From assembly GCA_001458075.1 (NCBI GenBank), contig LN899469.1:1276659-1340658 (forward strand): a stretch of DNA of 64,000 nucleotides, in the 5' to 3' direction. Origin of the DNA: Idiomarinaceae bacterium HL-53 (GTDB taxonomy: Bacteria > Pseudomonadota > Gammaproteobacteria > Enterobacterales > Alteromonadaceae). Below are positions 1 to 9,991 of this stretch, piece after piece (the stretch's first letter is position 1; every line of letters begins with the position of its first letter). A program made the translations under genes and the position numbers. The notes under the pieces are model-generated. The model worked only from the letters and a program-made list of their open reading frames with translations. It searched no databases and was not told the DNA's origin.

Positions 1-49
1 CCCAAATGCAACAACGACTTGTGGTTGTGGTGCATCGTTTTCTGTGTAG
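1..49 (+). CDS. erpA: ErpA/IscA-type iron-sulfur insertion protein, 3' end only
   Basis: Only the last 15 codons are in the window (reading from base 2, stop TAG at 47-49). They spell PNATTTCGCGASFSV, which matches the C-terminal tail of A-type Fe-S carrier proteins, where the CGCG pair holds the cluster; the NPN...CGCGxSF ending is closest to ErpA. The protein delivers iron-sulfur clusters to apoproteins in the cytoplasm. Family assignment rests on this short tail, so ErpA versus IscA is not certain, but the lack of an isc operon downstream and the nearby anmK favour ErpA. Confidence 0.75.
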   Translation, partial: PNATTTCGCGASFSV

Positions 50-93
50 TCAGACCTCTTTTTTTCTAACAAGTGCATGTCAATAAATCAGCC

Positions 94-121
94 AGCCCGC
101 TCGTGAAAGCGGGCTTTTTTG
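94..121 (+). terminator. Rho-independent terminator of erpA
   Basis: Perfect 8-bp stem AGCCCGCT/AGCGGGCT (94-101 and 108-115) with a 6-base loop, followed by six T. It lies 45 bp after the erpA stop. Confidence 0.85.
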
Positions 122-259
122 TACAAAAAACCCACAAATCCGTTCATATCATTCGTTGTTTTTTAACACAATGAGAACACGAAACTTATTGATTTTTCAT
201 AGATAAAATAGAGAATAGCCGCAAGAAACAAGACGTCATCGTTTTATAGGAGATCCTCG

Positions 260-646
260 ATGAAAAATTTGTTTGTAGTTGTCACCGCGGCTTTCATTGG
301 CATGATGAGTGTACAAAGTACAGTTCAGGCTTCCAACGCAATTGCAGAAAGTGTTTGTAGCGCAATTAGTGCAGACGATCGCCAACGCTTGCGCACCATT
401 CTGGACAATCATAACGTGCGTGTACGTAATATATACGACGGCGTTCGTTGTAACGGTTTTAGCATGATTCAATTTGCGATTACCGCCGAAGCTGCTGCGG
501 TTGGAGAATTCCTCGTAAGACAATTACCTGCTCGAGCCATTGAAGAAGACACAGTGAACGGTGTGTCAGTTTTGGATTGGGCTGAGCAAAGCGGTTACGG
601 TGACTCTGCAGTACTTACCATTGTTCGCGACCGTATCGCTAGCTAG
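260..646 (+). CDS. Small secreted protein, DUF3718-like
   Basis: 128 residues. An N-terminal signal peptide is visible (MKN, then a hydrophobic core, cleavage likely after VQA near residue 24), so the product should be periplasmic. The mature part has two cysteines and a CNGFSMIQFA segment that resembles the LRCNGxSLLxFA core of DUF3718 proteins, small exported proteins common in Alteromonadales whose function is unknown. A good Shine-Dalgarno AGGAGA lies 7 bases before the ATG. It is a single-gene unit between two terminators. The DUF3718 assignment is from memory of the motif and is moderate. Confidence 0.7.
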   Translation: MKNLFVVVTAAFIGMMSVQSTVQASNAIAESVCSAISADDRQRLRTILDNHNVRVRNIYDGVRCNGFSMIQFAITAEAAAVGEFLVRQLPARAIEEDTVNGVSVLDWAEQSGYGDSAVLTIVRDRIAS

Positions 647-669
647 CACGTCGAGTTCAACGAATTCGT

Positions 670-702
670 AGCCCAAATCCCTTACGGGGTTTGGGCTTTT
701 TT
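670..702 (+). terminator. Rho-independent terminator
   Basis: Twelve-base arms around TTAC (AGCCCAAATCCC against GGGGTTTGGGCT, one G-T pair), then a T run. It closes the small secreted-protein gene and separates it from pepQ. Confidence 0.85.
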
Positions 703-743
703 GTTACACTCGTGCTCTACTTTTGAGTAACCACGAGGGTAAT

Positions 744-2051
744 ATGAGTCTCTATCAAGCGCACATTGAAACCGTAAAACAGCGGTTTGACGAAGCTTTG
801 ACCGCAACTGGATACGACAGCGTGTTGATTTTCGCTGGACAGCCGTCAGTTGCATTTCTCGACGACAATAATTACCCGTTTCGTGTAAATCCCTTTTTTA
901 AGTATTGGGTTCCAATTACGGAGAGTCCGAAAAGTTATATTTTCTATCGAATAGGCCAAACGCCGCGTCTTTGTTTATTCCAAGCCAGAGATTTTTGGCA
1001 TGCTCAGCCTGAATTGCCACCCGGTGAGTGGCGAGATGCGTTAGATCTGACGCTTATCGATAGTGAGCAAGCAGCGCGCACTGCTTTGCATACTGAGTTT
1101 AGTAAAACTGCATTTATCGGTGAGCCGTTCCCTACCTTGAATGATTGGGGTGCTCTCACAATAAATCCCGAGCCACTCATTAACCATTTGCATTATCAGC
1201 GGGGCGTGAAAACAGCGTATGAAGTAGATTGCATGCGTAAAGCAAACCTGATTGCAGCGCGAGGGCACAATGCTGCTCGAGATGCGTTTTACGATAAAAA
1301 GAGTGAGTTCGAGATTCATTTGGCCTATCAGCAGGCGACTCGCGCCAATGAAACTGAGCTGCCGTACCACAATATTGTAGGGTTGAATCAGCATGGCGCC
1401 GTGTTGCACTACGATCGTGCCGATCGTGAGGCACCAGGTACCCATTTGTCATTTTTGATCGACGCGGGCGCTTACTACAATGGTTATTGTGCAGATATCA
1501 CTCGTACTTACAGTGGCTCTAAGAATAACTTCTTTGCTGAGCTTGTCGAGGCGATGGATCGCGCTGAACAACAGATCATAGCTGAAATTGAGATAGGTCG
1601 TCCATACTACGAATTGCATGTTGAAATGCATCGCAAAACTGCTGCATTACTCAAAGAGTTCGGTCTTATGAAAGTCGACGCCGAAACCTGTTACAAACGC
1701 GGATACTCAAATGCGTTCTTTCCTCACGGCCTGGGTCATTTTATTGGTCTGCAAGTTCATGATGTCGGTGGCTTCTTGAAGAACCCACAAGGTGATGCGC
1801 TTGCGCGTGATCCACGCCATCCATTCTTGCGCTTACATCGCACCGTGGAGGCAGGGCAGGTCTTTACCATCGAGCCAGGTTTATACGTAATTGATCAATT
1901 GCTTGAAGAGTTTGACGGGAACGAAGACTTTAACTGGCAGCGCATCGGCGAATTGCGAGATTTCGGTGGTGTGCGTATTGAAGACAGCGTGCATGTGACG
2001 AATAGCGGTATCGAGAACATTACCCGAGACGCGTTCACAAGCCTCGCTTAG
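744..2051 (+). CDS. pepQ: Xaa-Pro dipeptidase PepQ
   Basis: Cytoplasmic metallopeptidase of family M24B that splits dipeptides with C-terminal proline, finishing peptide breakdown. 435 residues, the length of E. coli PepQ (443). The N-terminal half is the creatinase-like domain (FLDDxxYPFxVNPxFKxWVP is shared with E. coli). The C-terminal pita-bread domain shows the five metal ligands: two Asp in DAGAYYNGYCADITRT, His in FFPHGLGH, Glu in TIEPGLY, and Glu in GVRIEDS. An upstream in-frame TTG exists at 723, but the ATG at 744 follows GAGG at good spacing and its MSLYQAHI start aligns with the family. It is monocistronic and convergent with anmK. Confidence 0.95.
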   Translation: MSLYQAHIETVKQRFDEALTATGYDSVLIFAGQPSVAFLDDNNYPFRVNPFFKYWVPITESPKSYIFYRIGQTPRLCLFQARDFWHAQPELPPGEWRDALDLTLIDSEQAARTALHTEFSKTAFIGEPFPTLNDWGALTINPEPLINHLHYQRGVKTAYEVDCMRKANLIAARGHNAARDAFYDKKSEFEIHLAYQQATRANETELPYHNIVGLNQHGAVLHYDRADREAPGTHLSFLIDAGAYYNGYCADITRTYSGSKNNFFAELVEAMDRAEQQIIAEIEIGRPYYELHVEMHRKTAALLKEFGLMKVDAETCYKRGYSNAFFPHGLGHFIGLQVHDVGGFLKNPQGDALARDPRHPFLRLHRTVEAGQVFTIEPGLYVIDQLLEEFDGNEDFNWQRIGELRDFGGVRIEDSVHVTNSGIENITRDAFTSLA

Positions 2052-2062
2052 GTTTTTGCTAT

Positions 2063-3214
2063 TTAATTTGCCGGAGTATAGCGGCCCAGCACCGCTGCGC
2101 GGCTTGCGCCGGTAACTGTCGTTAAATCGGTTGGCAACCCTTGCTCATATCGCCAACCGAGCCAAGCAAATAAAATGGCCTCGACCCAGTCTGGCGCAAT
2201 GCCAAGTGAGGCGGTACTCGACCATTCGCTGTCGGGCATGATCGCGGCACATCGTGCGATCAGTGCCTGATTATGCGCGCCTCCACCACAACAGAACACC
2301 TTCTTGGCTGGCGCAAAACGGTGAAGAGCCCTTGTAAGTGAAACAGCTGTAACCTCGAGTAACGAGGCTTGTACATCTTCCGGCTTCGGCGGTAAGTTTA
2401 AAGCCTCTAACTTTCCCTCGAGCCAAGCAGGTGTAAAATACTCACGGCCAGTGCTCTTCGGAGGCTTTTTGGCAAAGTATGGGTCCTGCAGGCAGGCTTC
2501 CACAAGCGTTGGAATCAATTGGCCGCTGGTGGCCCAAGCGCCGTTCGCATCATAACCCAGGGGCGAATTGTGATGATGCTTCTGATACCAATAGTCAAGT
2601 AATGTGCTCGCTGGGCCACAATCGAAACCGATTGTAGGCTTGTTGGGCGCGAGCCAAGTTATATTGGCAATACCACCTAAATTTACGACTGCGCGCGCTT
2701 CCTCAGGCACAGAGAAAACGGCTTCATGGAAAGCAGGAGCTAACGGTGCACCTTGACCTCCAAGTGCAATGTCTTTATCTCGAAAACCCGAAATGACAGG
2801 AATGGAGGTTGCAACGGCTAACGTGTCTGGGCACCCGAGTTGCCAAGTAAAGGGCGTCTCAATATCGGGGTGGTGGCGGATAGTTTGCCCGTGAAATGCG
2901 ATCGCCTTGATCGCTGTCGGAGCAAGTCTAAGGCTCGCGAGTAACTTATTGATAGCGTTGGCAGTGCATAGTGAGAATTCCCTATGGGTGGTACCGAGCG
3001 CTGTAATTTCATCGCCAATTTGTGGCACACAGAGCTGTGTGAGCTTTCTCTTGAGTGTGCTGGGAACTGGATATGTTTGCGCACTGAGCAATTGAATTGG
3101 CATCGCGGCATCAGGGTCAAAAGAAACGAGCGCAACATCAATGCCGTCTATACTTGTTCCTGAAAGCACACCCAAGTAGAGGTGTGCTGTCTCAGAATGG
3201 TGCTGGTTCGCCAT
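2063..3214 (-). CDS. anmK: Anhydro-N-acetylmuramic acid kinase AnmK
   Basis: Opens 1,6-anhydro-MurNAc and phosphorylates it with ATP to give MurNAc-6-phosphate, a step in cell wall recycling in the cytoplasm. 383 residues, near the usual 370. The ASKHA-type ATP motif LGVLSGTSIDGIDVAL is at the N-terminus, and GQTIRHHP and the FDCGPAS and CGGGAHN segments are all present. The start ATG directly abuts the stop TAA of the upstream endopeptidase gene (TAA-ATG, no gap), so the two are surely co-transcribed and probably translationally coupled, linking wall cutting with fragment recycling. Confidence 0.95.
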   Translation of the reverse strand: MANQHHSETAHLYLGVLSGTSIDGIDVALVSFDPDAAMPIQLLSAQTYPVPSTLKRKLTQLCVPQIGDEITALGTTHREFSLCTANAINKLLASLRLAPTAIKAIAFHGQTIRHHPDIETPFTWQLGCPDTLAVATSIPVISGFRDKDIALGGQGAPLAPAFHEAVFSVPEEARAVVNLGGIANITWLAPNKPTIGFDCGPASTLLDYWYQKHHHNSPLGYDANGAWATSGQLIPTLVEACLQDPYFAKKPPKSTGREYFTPAWLEGKLEALNLPPKPEDVQASLLEVTAVSLTRALHRFAPAKKVFCCGGGAHNQALIARCAAIMPDSEWSSTASLGIAPDWVEAILFAWLGWRYEQGLPTDLTTVTGASRAAVLGRYTPAN

Positions 3215-4522
3215 TTACAGGGTATTCAGTGCCAAGAAAACGCGTTTGCGGTTTTCTAAACTGGCCATTTGTTGCTGAGCGTGTGAGGTGAACGCGGGTA
3301 GCATGTCGCTCGGTAAAGACTCGGCTTGCGGCAAAGTAACCGTTCTTGGGTTGCGATGCACGCCGTCCACAAGGAATTCATAATGCAAGTGGGCGCCCGT
3401 AACACGGCCCGTCGCACCTACTCGGCCAATAACTTGCCCCTGTCGAACGCGTTCACCTCGGCTCACATGACGCCGACTGAGATGCAAATACTTCGTGACA
3501 TAACGCTCGCCGTGTTGCACAAAAATATAATGCCCATTGAGGTTGTTATATCCACTTTCTAACACACGACCGTCACCTGCAGACATAACAGGAGTGCCCG
3601 TCGCTGCCGCATAATCGATGCCATTGTGCGGTGATACGCGCCCAGTGACTGGGTGCATACGGCGTGGATTAAAAGAAGAGCTTACTCGCGTGAAGTGAAC
3701 AGGTGCGCGCAAGAATGACTTGCGCATGTTTTTTCCTTCAGGGGTATAGTAGTTGCCATTCTCATGCAACACCGCTCTGAATGTTTCGTTCTGGTTGATA
3801 AACTCCGCCGCCACAATTCGGCCATTGCCAATGAAATGCCCGTCTACGTAATTCTGCTCGAATAACACACTGAAGCGGTCGCCAGTGCGAATATCGAGTG
3901 CAAAGTCGACATCCCAGCCGAATAGATCTGCAAGATTCATAATCTGATTCTGAGTGAGACCGGCCTCAACACCTGCATTCCAGAAATTACTGGTAATTGT
4001 TGCTTGCGCGAATTCGATTCGCGATTCCACGATTTTAGATTCTTGAGTACTCTCGTAAAGGCCCTCATCATTGCGACGGATGACAATGGTGTCTTTCTCA
4101 TCAAGTGCAAAGTGCAGCTCGAGAATTTCGTTATCGCCTTGCTTTGCGAACTGAATCTTGTTCCCAGGATGGATGCGCCGTAAAGCGGATTCATGTTCGA
4201 TTTGGGTAATTTGATAGAGTTGTTGCGCACTAAAGCCTAATCGATTGAAGATAACGGCTAAGCTGTCGCCAGAGCGAACCTCATATTCAACCCATTCAAC
4301 CGCGGTTTGTTCGTTGAGGCCAAAGTCATCATGCTCTAATTGCAGCTGCAGAGGATAAGGTTTACCAAGCTCGAGCATATCTGCGGTTGCCATATTACGG
4401 GAAGCCGACGCCTTTTCACTCGGCCACACAAGTAACAGCAGTAAAAATAAAGAAACGCCTGATATTGTTATTTTGTGGCGTCGTGGGAGTTGTCTCACCA
4501 CGTTATGTATTGGTTTTACCAT
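3215..4522 (-). CDS. mepM: MepM-like murein DD-endopeptidase, M23 family
   Basis: 435 residues, close to E. coli MepM (440). One membrane anchor near residues 18-34, then an OapA/LysM-like domain about 75-130 (EVRSGDSLAVIFNRLGF) that binds wall, then an M23 peptidase domain about 285-395. Zinc and catalytic residues are visible: His and Asp in HNGIDYAA, and the HxH in GAHLHYEF, with HLS in KYLHLSRRH. It should cut D-Ala-mDAP cross-links in the periplasm for wall expansion. It heads an operon with anmK and is divergent from tyrS. The symbol is by similarity; several M23 paralogues exist per genome. Confidence 0.88.
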   Translation of the reverse strand: MVKPIHNVVRQLPRRHKITISGVSLFLLLLLVWPSEKASASRNMATADMLELGKPYPLQLQLEHDDFGLNEQTAVEWVEYEVRSGDSLAVIFNRLGFSAQQLYQITQIEHESALRRIHPGNKIQFAKQGDNEILELHFALDEKDTIVIRRNDEGLYESTQESKIVESRIEFAQATITSNFWNAGVEAGLTQNQIMNLADLFGWDVDFALDIRTGDRFSVLFEQNYVDGHFIGNGRIVAAEFINQNETFRAVLHENGNYYTPEGKNMRKSFLRAPVHFTRVSSSFNPRRMHPVTGRVSPHNGIDYAAATGTPVMSAGDGRVLESGYNNLNGHYIFVQHGERYVTKYLHLSRRHVSRGERVRQGQVIGRVGATGRVTGAHLHYEFLVDGVHRNPRTVTLPQAESLPSDMLPAFTSHAQQQMASLENRKRVFLALNTL

Positions 4523-4595
4523 AAACTACAGGAACCCTATTGTTGCGCATCCCAATCATAATAACATTTTTCGTATTTCGCCAATACTCTTAAGA

Positions 4596-4624
4596 TTCAA
4601 TCAAATTCTTAAATGAAGTAGAAT
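4596..4624 (+). promoter_or_regulatory. Candidate sigma70 promoter of tyrS
   Basis: TTCAAT (4596-4601), 17-bp spacer, TAGAAT (4619-4624). The -10 matches 5 of 6, the -35 only 3 of 6. Transcription would start about 33 bases before the tyrS ATG. Inferred from consensus only. Confidence 0.4.
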
Positions 4625-4663
4625 ACCAATTGCGATAAAAGTTCAGTGAATTGGAGTGAAAAA

Positions 4664-5866
4664 ATGACAGGAACAGTGGCCGATGCGCTCGCTCAAATTA
4701 GCCGAGGCGTTGACGAAGTTCTTTTAGCCGAAGAACTGGAGAAGAAATTAGCACGAGGAAAGCCACTGACTGTCAAAGCAGGGTTCGATCCAACAGCACC
4801 TGATTTACACTTAGGGCATACCGTGCTTCTTAATAAACTGCGTGTATTCCAAGACTTAGGACACCGAGTGATTTTCTTGATCGGTGATTTTACCGGCATG
4901 ATCGGTGACCCAACCGGTAAAAATGCAACGCGCAAGCCGCTAAGCAAAGAGGACGTGTTGGCGAACGCTGAAACTTACAAAGAGCAAGTTTTTAAGGTGC
5001 TCGATCCTGCAAAAACAGAAGTTCGCTTCAATAGTGAATGGATGAATGAACTTGGTGCAGCGGGCATGATTAAGCTAGCAGCGAGGCAAACCGTGGCTCG
5101 TATGCTCGAGCGTGATGATTTCAAAAAGCGCTACAAAGAAGGTCAAGCCATTGCCATTCATGAATTCTTATATCCTCTCGTTCAGGGATGGGATTCTGTG
5201 GCATTGCGAGCCGACATAGAATTGGGGGGCACTGATCAGCGTTTCAATCTCTTGATGGGGCGCGAACTGCAGCGTGAAGAAGGTCAAGAGCCACAAACCG
5301 TGATCACATTACCTTTGCTCGAAGGGCTCGACGGCGTACAAAAAATGTCGAAGTCGCTGGGCAACTATATTGGTATAACCGACGCACCGAACGATATGTT
5401 TGGGAAGGTCATGTCCATCTCGGACGACCTCATGTGGCGTTATTTTGAATTGCTAAGTTTTAAGTCGCAAGCTGAAATCGATGCCTATAGAACTGGTATC
5501 GAGCAGGGAGGTAATCCGCGTGATGTGAAAGTTGCATTGGCAAAGGAGCTGATTACTCGTTTTCACAGTGAGGAAGACGCAGAAAAGGCTGAGCAAGACT
5601 TTGTTCAACGCTTCCAGAAGAATGCGATCCCAGATGATATCGAGCACATCTCGCTGACATTAGATAATGCGCAGCTTGGTATTGCCTCGGTTCTGAAAGA
5701 GGCAGGCTTGGTGGCGTCTACTTCAGAAGCCATGCGTATGATCAAGCAAAATGCTGTGAAGATTGAAGGCGAGCGGGTTACGGACACTAAACTCGTTTGT
5801 GAGCGTGGCTCTGAGCAGGTATATCAGGTTGGGAAGCGAAAGTTTGCGCGTATCAAACTCAGCTAA
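4664..5866 (+). CDS. tyrS: Tyrosyl-tRNA synthetase
   Basis: Class I aminoacyl-tRNA synthetase that charges tRNA-Tyr. 400 residues from the ATG at 4664, which follows GGAG with a 7-base gap; an in-frame GTG six codons upstream has no ribosome site. The HIGH-type motif is HLGH at 49-52 and the KMSKS loop is at 227-231; DxDQRFN substrate-site residues follow LGGT near 190. A C-terminal S4 RNA-binding domain covers about 335-398. The sequence is of the TyrZ-like subgroup (HLGH, short), rather than the longer E. coli TyrS type. It is monocistronic. Confidence 0.96.
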   Translation: MTGTVADALAQISRGVDEVLLAEELEKKLARGKPLTVKAGFDPTAPDLHLGHTVLLNKLRVFQDLGHRVIFLIGDFTGMIGDPTGKNATRKPLSKEDVLANAETYKEQVFKVLDPAKTEVRFNSEWMNELGAAGMIKLAARQTVARMLERDDFKKRYKEGQAIAIHEFLYPLVQGWDSVALRADIELGGTDQRFNLLMGRELQREEGQEPQTVITLPLLEGLDGVQKMSKSLGNYIGITDAPNDMFGKVMSISDDLMWRYFELLSFKSQAEIDAYRTGIEQGGNPRDVKVALAKELITRFHSEEDAEKAEQDFVQRFQKNAIPDDIEHISLTLDNAQLGIASVLKEAGLVASTSEAMRMIKQNAVKIEGERVTDTKLVCERGSEQVYQVGKRKFARIKLS

Positions 5867-5898
5867 CTTCGTCTGCTTTTAACCTCTTACACTAACAA

Positions 5899-5930
5899 AA
5901 AGGCCGTCTCGGGAGACGGCCTTTAATTTT
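5899..5930. terminator. Bidirectional terminator between tyrS and the MCP gene
   Basis: Twelve-base perfect inverted repeat AAAGGCCGTCTC/GAGACGGCCTTT with T-rich tails on both sides, so it can serve tyrS on the plus strand and the chemoreceptor gene on the minus strand. Confidence 0.85.
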
Positions 5931-5939
5931 AGATACTTT

Positions 5940-7940
5940 TTAAAGCCTGAAGCTCCGAATGGAGTCTTGCATTTCTGCCGAGAGGCGAGCAACTTCTGCG
6001 CTCGCTTCGTCGGTTTGCAATGCACCCGCTTCAGCGCGTTCCGCTATAGCTACGATCTGCTCAAGTTTCTCACTAATTTCCTGACTTGTTGCATTTTGCT
6101 GTTCTGCGGCAGTGGCAATATGAGTACTGCTGTCAGACGCTTGATGAACTGAATCTGTAATGGCTTGTAATGCAGCTGCAGCTTCTTCAGTTTGTGTCAC
6201 GCACGTTTCAGCCTGCTTGCGTCCACGCTCCATCACATCAACCGCTTTGCCGGAGTCAGATTGTAAACTCTCAATCATCTTCTGAATCTCTTCAGTCGAC
6301 TGCTGAGTGCGACTTGCAAGTGTTCTAACTTCATCCGCAACAACCGCAAAGCCTCTGCCTTGCTCTCCTGCGCGCGCTGCTTCGATAGCAGCGTTTAATG
6401 CAAGAAGATTTGTTTGATCCGCAATACCCCGAATGACGTCGAGAATGCTACCTATGTTTGAACTGTTCGCTGAGAGCTGATTAATAACCTCAGAGGCATT
6501 TTGAATCTCGCGGGCAAGACCTTCAATGGTTCTGCGGTTTTCATCAGAAATTACCTTCACTCGACCTGCTTCTTCGTCTGAATGCTGGATTTCGCGAAGT
6601 GCGTCGGTTGCCGCTCGAGCAACTTCTGCCGAGGTGCTGGTCATTTCTTGCGTAGCAGTAGCGACTTGCTCTACTTGGCTGCGCTGCTCTTGAATTGCGT
6701 TCCTACTCTCAGCCGATACGCTAGATGACTGCTCTGCAGCGGTAGCTAACTGAGTTGCACGTTCTGCAATCCCTTGAATTAGCCCGCGAAGGTTATCGAT
6801 GAGCTTGTTAACATACGAAGCAAGTTCACCGAATTCGTCTTGACTTGAAGTGTCGAGACGTTGACTTAAATCGCCACCTGCGAGTGTGTCGAGGACGTTA
6901 TTGACCTCGCCCAACGGGCGTGTAATTGCTCGTACCGTAAGAATGCTGATTCCTGCGGCAAGTGCAATTGAGATTAACGTCAACACAATGTTGGTGACAC
7001 TGCTACGTGAAATGACACTCTCCGCTTCATCTTTGGTACGATCTGCGATGGCTTGCACTTGGTCTTGTAGCACTTCCATGTCATCGATCAGTCTCGCCAT
7101 GCGCTCAGTGTTGGTGGTAATAATTTCACGGGAGCGATCTCGGAGCTGGAGCGCCCTAATTTTGGTTTCGACAAGGCTATTACGTGAGCCCATAAGAGAC
7201 TCTTGCGCAACACGCATGTTGCTCTCTACGGAGTCTAGGAACTCGCTATTAGGAACCAAATCACGCAAGTTGTTGTACCTGCTTTCCAAGGTTTCATTCG
7301 CAACTTGAATTTCACTTTGAATTATTTCTGCGCGCCCTAGTTCTTCAGCTTCAAGAATGTCATAACCGAGTGTGATGATGCTGTTTATTGCATTTTCAAG
7401 CTGCCCCGCGAGATTGAACGCTTCGCGAGAAATTCCGTCTTGATCGGTAAAGTCAATTAATCCCATAGCCGCGTCACCTGCAGAGAACTCTACTTCTAAT
7501 ATCTGGTCTTCAGCTTGTGTGCCAAAATTAAGTAGCGTTTCTTGCGCGTCGATAACCTCTTCCGTTTCTGCTGTTAAGTTAGCAGCTTTCTCCCGCACGT
7601 CGGCTAAATTTGTTTGATGACCTGCAGCGTTTAGAATTCTGGCTAAATTACCAAGTTCTCTCTCAAGCGTTTCCTCGTGCCCTAAAAACCGAGTTCTTGA
7701 TGCTTCAACTGTATCGACATCGTTTGCATAGAAGGTTTCTAGCTCGATACTATTAATCTGTAGGAGTTCTGTTTGTACAATGCCGACACCCAAGAGCGAT
7801 GGAACCGCAACCGTGTTGACTTCTTCGTTTGATTGCCCGATGGTTCTTAATCCAACGAATGAACTGACACTAATGATAAACAAAAGTGCTGTCATGACAG
7901 CAAAGCCACCAATAATTCGCAGAGCAACGGTTATTTTCAT
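5940..7940 (-). CDS. Methyl-accepting chemotaxis protein
   Basis: Transmembrane chemoreceptor, 666 residues from the ATG at 7940, which has GGAG 6 bases upstream; a TTG four codons earlier overlaps that ribosome site. Order of parts: membrane helix about 7-29, a long mostly helical periplasmic ligand domain to about 310, second membrane helix about 315-337 followed by a HAMP domain ([18 protein letters not shown]), then the cytoplasmic signalling domain with the invariant hairpin tip [20 protein letters not shown] and the [12 protein letters not shown] that follows. It would report to CheA/CheW. The ligand cannot be told. It sits 49 bp after apaH, so it may be transcribed from that operon, which is unusual company. 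Confidence 0.93.
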   Translation of the reverse strand: MKITVALRIIGGFAVMTALLFIISVSSFVGLRTIGQSNEEVNTVAVPSLLGVGIVQTELLQINSIELETFYANDVDTVEASRTRFLGHEETLERELGNLARILNAAGHQTNLADVREKAANLTAETEEVIDAQETLLNFGTQAEDQILEVEFSAGDAAMGLIDFTDQDGISREAFNLAGQLENAINSIITLGYDILEAEELGRAEIIQSEIQVANETLESRYNNLRDLVPNSEFLDSVESNMRVAQESLMGSRNSLVETKIRALQLRDRSREIITTNTERMARLIDDMEVLQDQVQAIADRTKDEAESVISRSSVTNIVLTLISIALAAGISILTVRAITRPLGEVNNVLDTLAGGDLSQRLDTSSQDEFGELASYVNKLIDNLRGLIQGIAERATQLATAAEQSSSVSAESRNAIQEQRSQVEQVATATQEMTSTSAEVARAATDALREIQHSDEEAGRVKVISDENRRTIEGLAREIQNASEVINQLSANSSNIGSILDVIRGIADQTNLLALNAAIEAARAGEQGRGFAVVADEVRTLASRTQQSTEEIQKMIESLQSDSGKAVDVMERGRKQAETCVTQTEEAAAALQAITDSVHQASDSSTHIATAAEQQNATSQEISEKLEQIVAIAERAEAGALQTDEASAEVARLSAEMQDSIRSFRL

Positions 7941-7989
7941 AAAAAACTCCAAATCTTTCTGGTTTTGCTAGACGCTACCTAGTATGAAC

Positions 7990-8799
7990 TCAAAAGTCAG
8001 TATTTTCGCAAGAAATTTTTTCTTTAGTTTGCCAGTCATAAAGTGTGAGAGATTCTCCCCATGCACACCCTGTGTCTAAACCGACAATATCACTTCGCTG
8101 TGTTTGACCATTTAATGCTGCCCAATGACCAAAAAACAAGACTCTATCTAAAATTGGCCAGAAATTATACCACGGTTCTAACACTTCTGGCGCTGCTTTG
8201 TGTACAGCTTCTTTCCACTCAAGATTCATCGACTGGTCGGGCCGTAGATACCGCATTCTCGTTAGTACATTGATTATAAATCGGTATCGGTCATATCCTG
8301 ATAAACTTAAGGACCAATTTTGCGGCGTGTCGCCATACATATTTTTAAGCAACTCGCGCCAGTCACTTCCTTGCAGTTCGGTTTCAACTTCCTTTGCATA
8401 ATGAGTTATATCAGTGAGCTGCCAAGCTGGATGAATCCCCGCATGCACAAGTGTAAAGCCCCTATCTGACGCAATTACTAGCGGCATATGGCGCAGCCAT
8501 TCAATCCATTTCATACTTTCGGAACTCGCGAGAATGTCTGCAGTTTGATGTTTGGGTTGCGACGGCATGATGCCAGCGGCGACGGCGAGGAAATGCAGAT
8601 CGTGGTTACCTAACACGCTTTGAAACGCGTCTCCGAGTGAGTGCAAATACTGGAGTGTGGATAGGGCGTTTGGGCCTCGCCCAATGAGGTCACCCACTGC
8701 GTAAAGCTGGTCGCGGCCGGGTTGAAAGTTTACCTCGCTAAGGAGCCTTTGTAGGGTATTTACACATGCGTGAATGTCACCAACAAGATAAATACTCAC
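7990..8799 (-). CDS. apaH: Diadenosine tetraphosphatase ApaH
   Basis: Symmetrical Ap4A hydrolase, giving two ADP; also removes Np4 caps from RNA. 269 residues. Metallophosphatase motifs: GDIH near residue 7, GDLIGRGPN near 35, GNHDLH near 62, and HAGIHP near 120. The residue after GDIH is Ala where many family members have Gly, a position that varies in ApaH proteins. I choose the GTG at 8799: AGGAG lies 6 bases upstream and contains the apaG stop codon, while the TTG at 8805 would overlap it. Last gene of the lptD operon. Confidence 0.93.
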   Translation of the reverse strand: MSIYLVGDIHACVNTLQRLLSEVNFQPGRDQLYAVGDLIGRGPNALSTLQYLHSLGDAFQSVLGNHDLHFLAVAAGIMPSQPKHQTADILASSESMKWIEWLRHMPLVIASDRGFTLVHAGIHPAWQLTDITHYAKEVETELQGSDWRELLKNMYGDTPQNWSLSLSGYDRYRFIINVLTRMRYLRPDQSMNLEWKEAVHKAAPEVLEPWYNFWPILDRVLFFGHWAALNGQTQRSDIVGLDTGCAWGESLTLYDWQTKEKISCENTDF

Positions 8800-8808
8800 G
8801 ATCAACTC

Positions 8809-9183
8809 CTAGTGAAGAATCTTAGGCATCGAGAGCGTAAAGCATGGAATTTCTATCTCGATGTCTCCGCCATTCAATATTTTCATACCATAATGGCCTT
8901 CCATCGTGCCGATGGGAGTTTTCAGTACTGCACCACTGGTGTAACTAAAAGACTTTCCGGGAGCTATGACCGGTTGCTGACCTACGACTCCTTCGCCTAT
9001 GACCTCGGTGATTTTTCCATTCGCGTCGGTAATTTTCCATGCTCTCGTAAGAAGCTGGACGGTGTCTGGGCTGTGGTTTGTAATCGTGATGGTGTACGCG
9101 AACACGAAATATTCATCTGCCGGCCGAGATTGAGTTGGCAAGTACTGGGTTTTTATTTTCAGGCCAATGTTTACATTACTCAT
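8809..9183 (-). CDS. apaG: ApaG domain protein
   Basis: 124 residues, fibronectin-III-like fold, matching E. coli ApaG (125) along its length: YVFAYTxTI, GEGVVGxQPxIAPG and YTSGAxxxTPxGTMxGHY. It is linked genetically to ApaH and Co2+ resistance; its biochemical role remains unclear. The ATG at 9183 overlaps the end of rsmA by 8 bases (ATGAGTAA), so the two are translationally coupled. A longer reading from 9234 would only add out-of-family residues. Confidence 0.92.
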   Translation of the reverse strand: MSNVNIGLKIKTQYLPTQSRPADEYFVFAYTITITNHSPDTVQLLTRAWKITDANGKITEVIGEGVVGQQPVIAPGKSFSYTSGAVLKTPIGTMEGHYGMKILNGGDIEIEIPCFTLSMPKILH

Positions 9184-9991
9184 GTGGTTTTTTATTCGCG
9201 TGCAACCAATTTGTGATATCGACAAAGTCTGCAACTGAGAGTGTCTCAGGTCGAGCAGCAGGATTGAGCCTCAATGCAGTTATTTCCGTCTCGTCCATGA
9301 GTTTCTTCAAGTTATTACGCAATGTCTTACGTCTTTGATGAAAGGCCGTGTGGCAAACGTGATTGAGCAGTGCTAAGTCGGCAACTGGAAAGGGCGGTTT
9401 TGCATAGGGAGTAAGCCTCACAACCGCCGAGTCTACTTTCGGCGCAGGAGTAAAAGCAGAAGGAGGTACATGGAGCACAGGCTCCACTTTACAACGTTGC
9501 TGAACCATGACCGACAAACGTCCGAAGGCTTTAGAGCCGGGACCCGCGGCCATTCTGTCCACAACTTCCTTTTGCAACATAAAGTGCATGTCATGAATAT
9601 GCTCTGCGCTTGCGAGTAAGTGAAAAATAAGTGGCGTTGAAATGTTGTAAGGTAAATTGCCAAATACGCGCAACGGTTGCCCAAGTGACTCGCTTAACGC
9701 CATGAAGTTGAATTTTAACGCATCGTGGCGATGAACAATGAGGCGTTCTTTGAATTCCGGACGAGATTCCAAGCGATCTGCGAGATCTCTGTCAAGTTCC
9801 ACAACATGCAACTTGTCGACTTGTTGGCTAACCGGCAAAGTGAGCGCGGCAAGACCCGGACCAATTTCTACGAGCGCTTGCCCGTTCTCTGGGTGAATAC
9901 AAGCAACAATATTATCAATCACTTGCTCGTCGTTGAGAAAGTTTTGTCCAAATCGCTTGCGTGCGCGATGGCCATCCATCGTTTTAGTCAT
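9176..9991 (-). CDS. rsmA: 16S rRNA dimethyladenosine transferase RsmA (KsgA)
   Basis: Dimethylates A1518 and A1519 in 16S rRNA helix 45 late in 30S assembly, using SAM. 271 residues (E. coli 273). The N-terminal [11 protein letters not shown], the SAM motif [11 protein letters not shown] and the catalytic NLPYNISTP are all present; [10 protein letters not shown] near the C-terminus is the RNA-contacting part. ATG overlaps the pdxA stop by 8 bases. Part of the lptD-apaH operon. Confidence 0.97.
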   Translation of the reverse strand: MTKTMDGHRARKRFGQNFLNDEQVIDNIVACIHPENGQALVEIGPGLAALTLPVSQQVDKLHVVELDRDLADRLESRPEFKERLIVHRHDALKFNFMALSESLGQPLRVFGNLPYNISTPLIFHLLASAEHIHDMHFMLQKEVVDRMAAGPGSKAFGRLSVMVQQRCKVEPVLHVPPSAFTPAPKVDSAVVRLTPYAKPPFPVADLALLNHVCHTAFHQRRKTLRNNLKKLMDETEITALRLNPAARPETLSVADFVDITNWLHANKKPHE

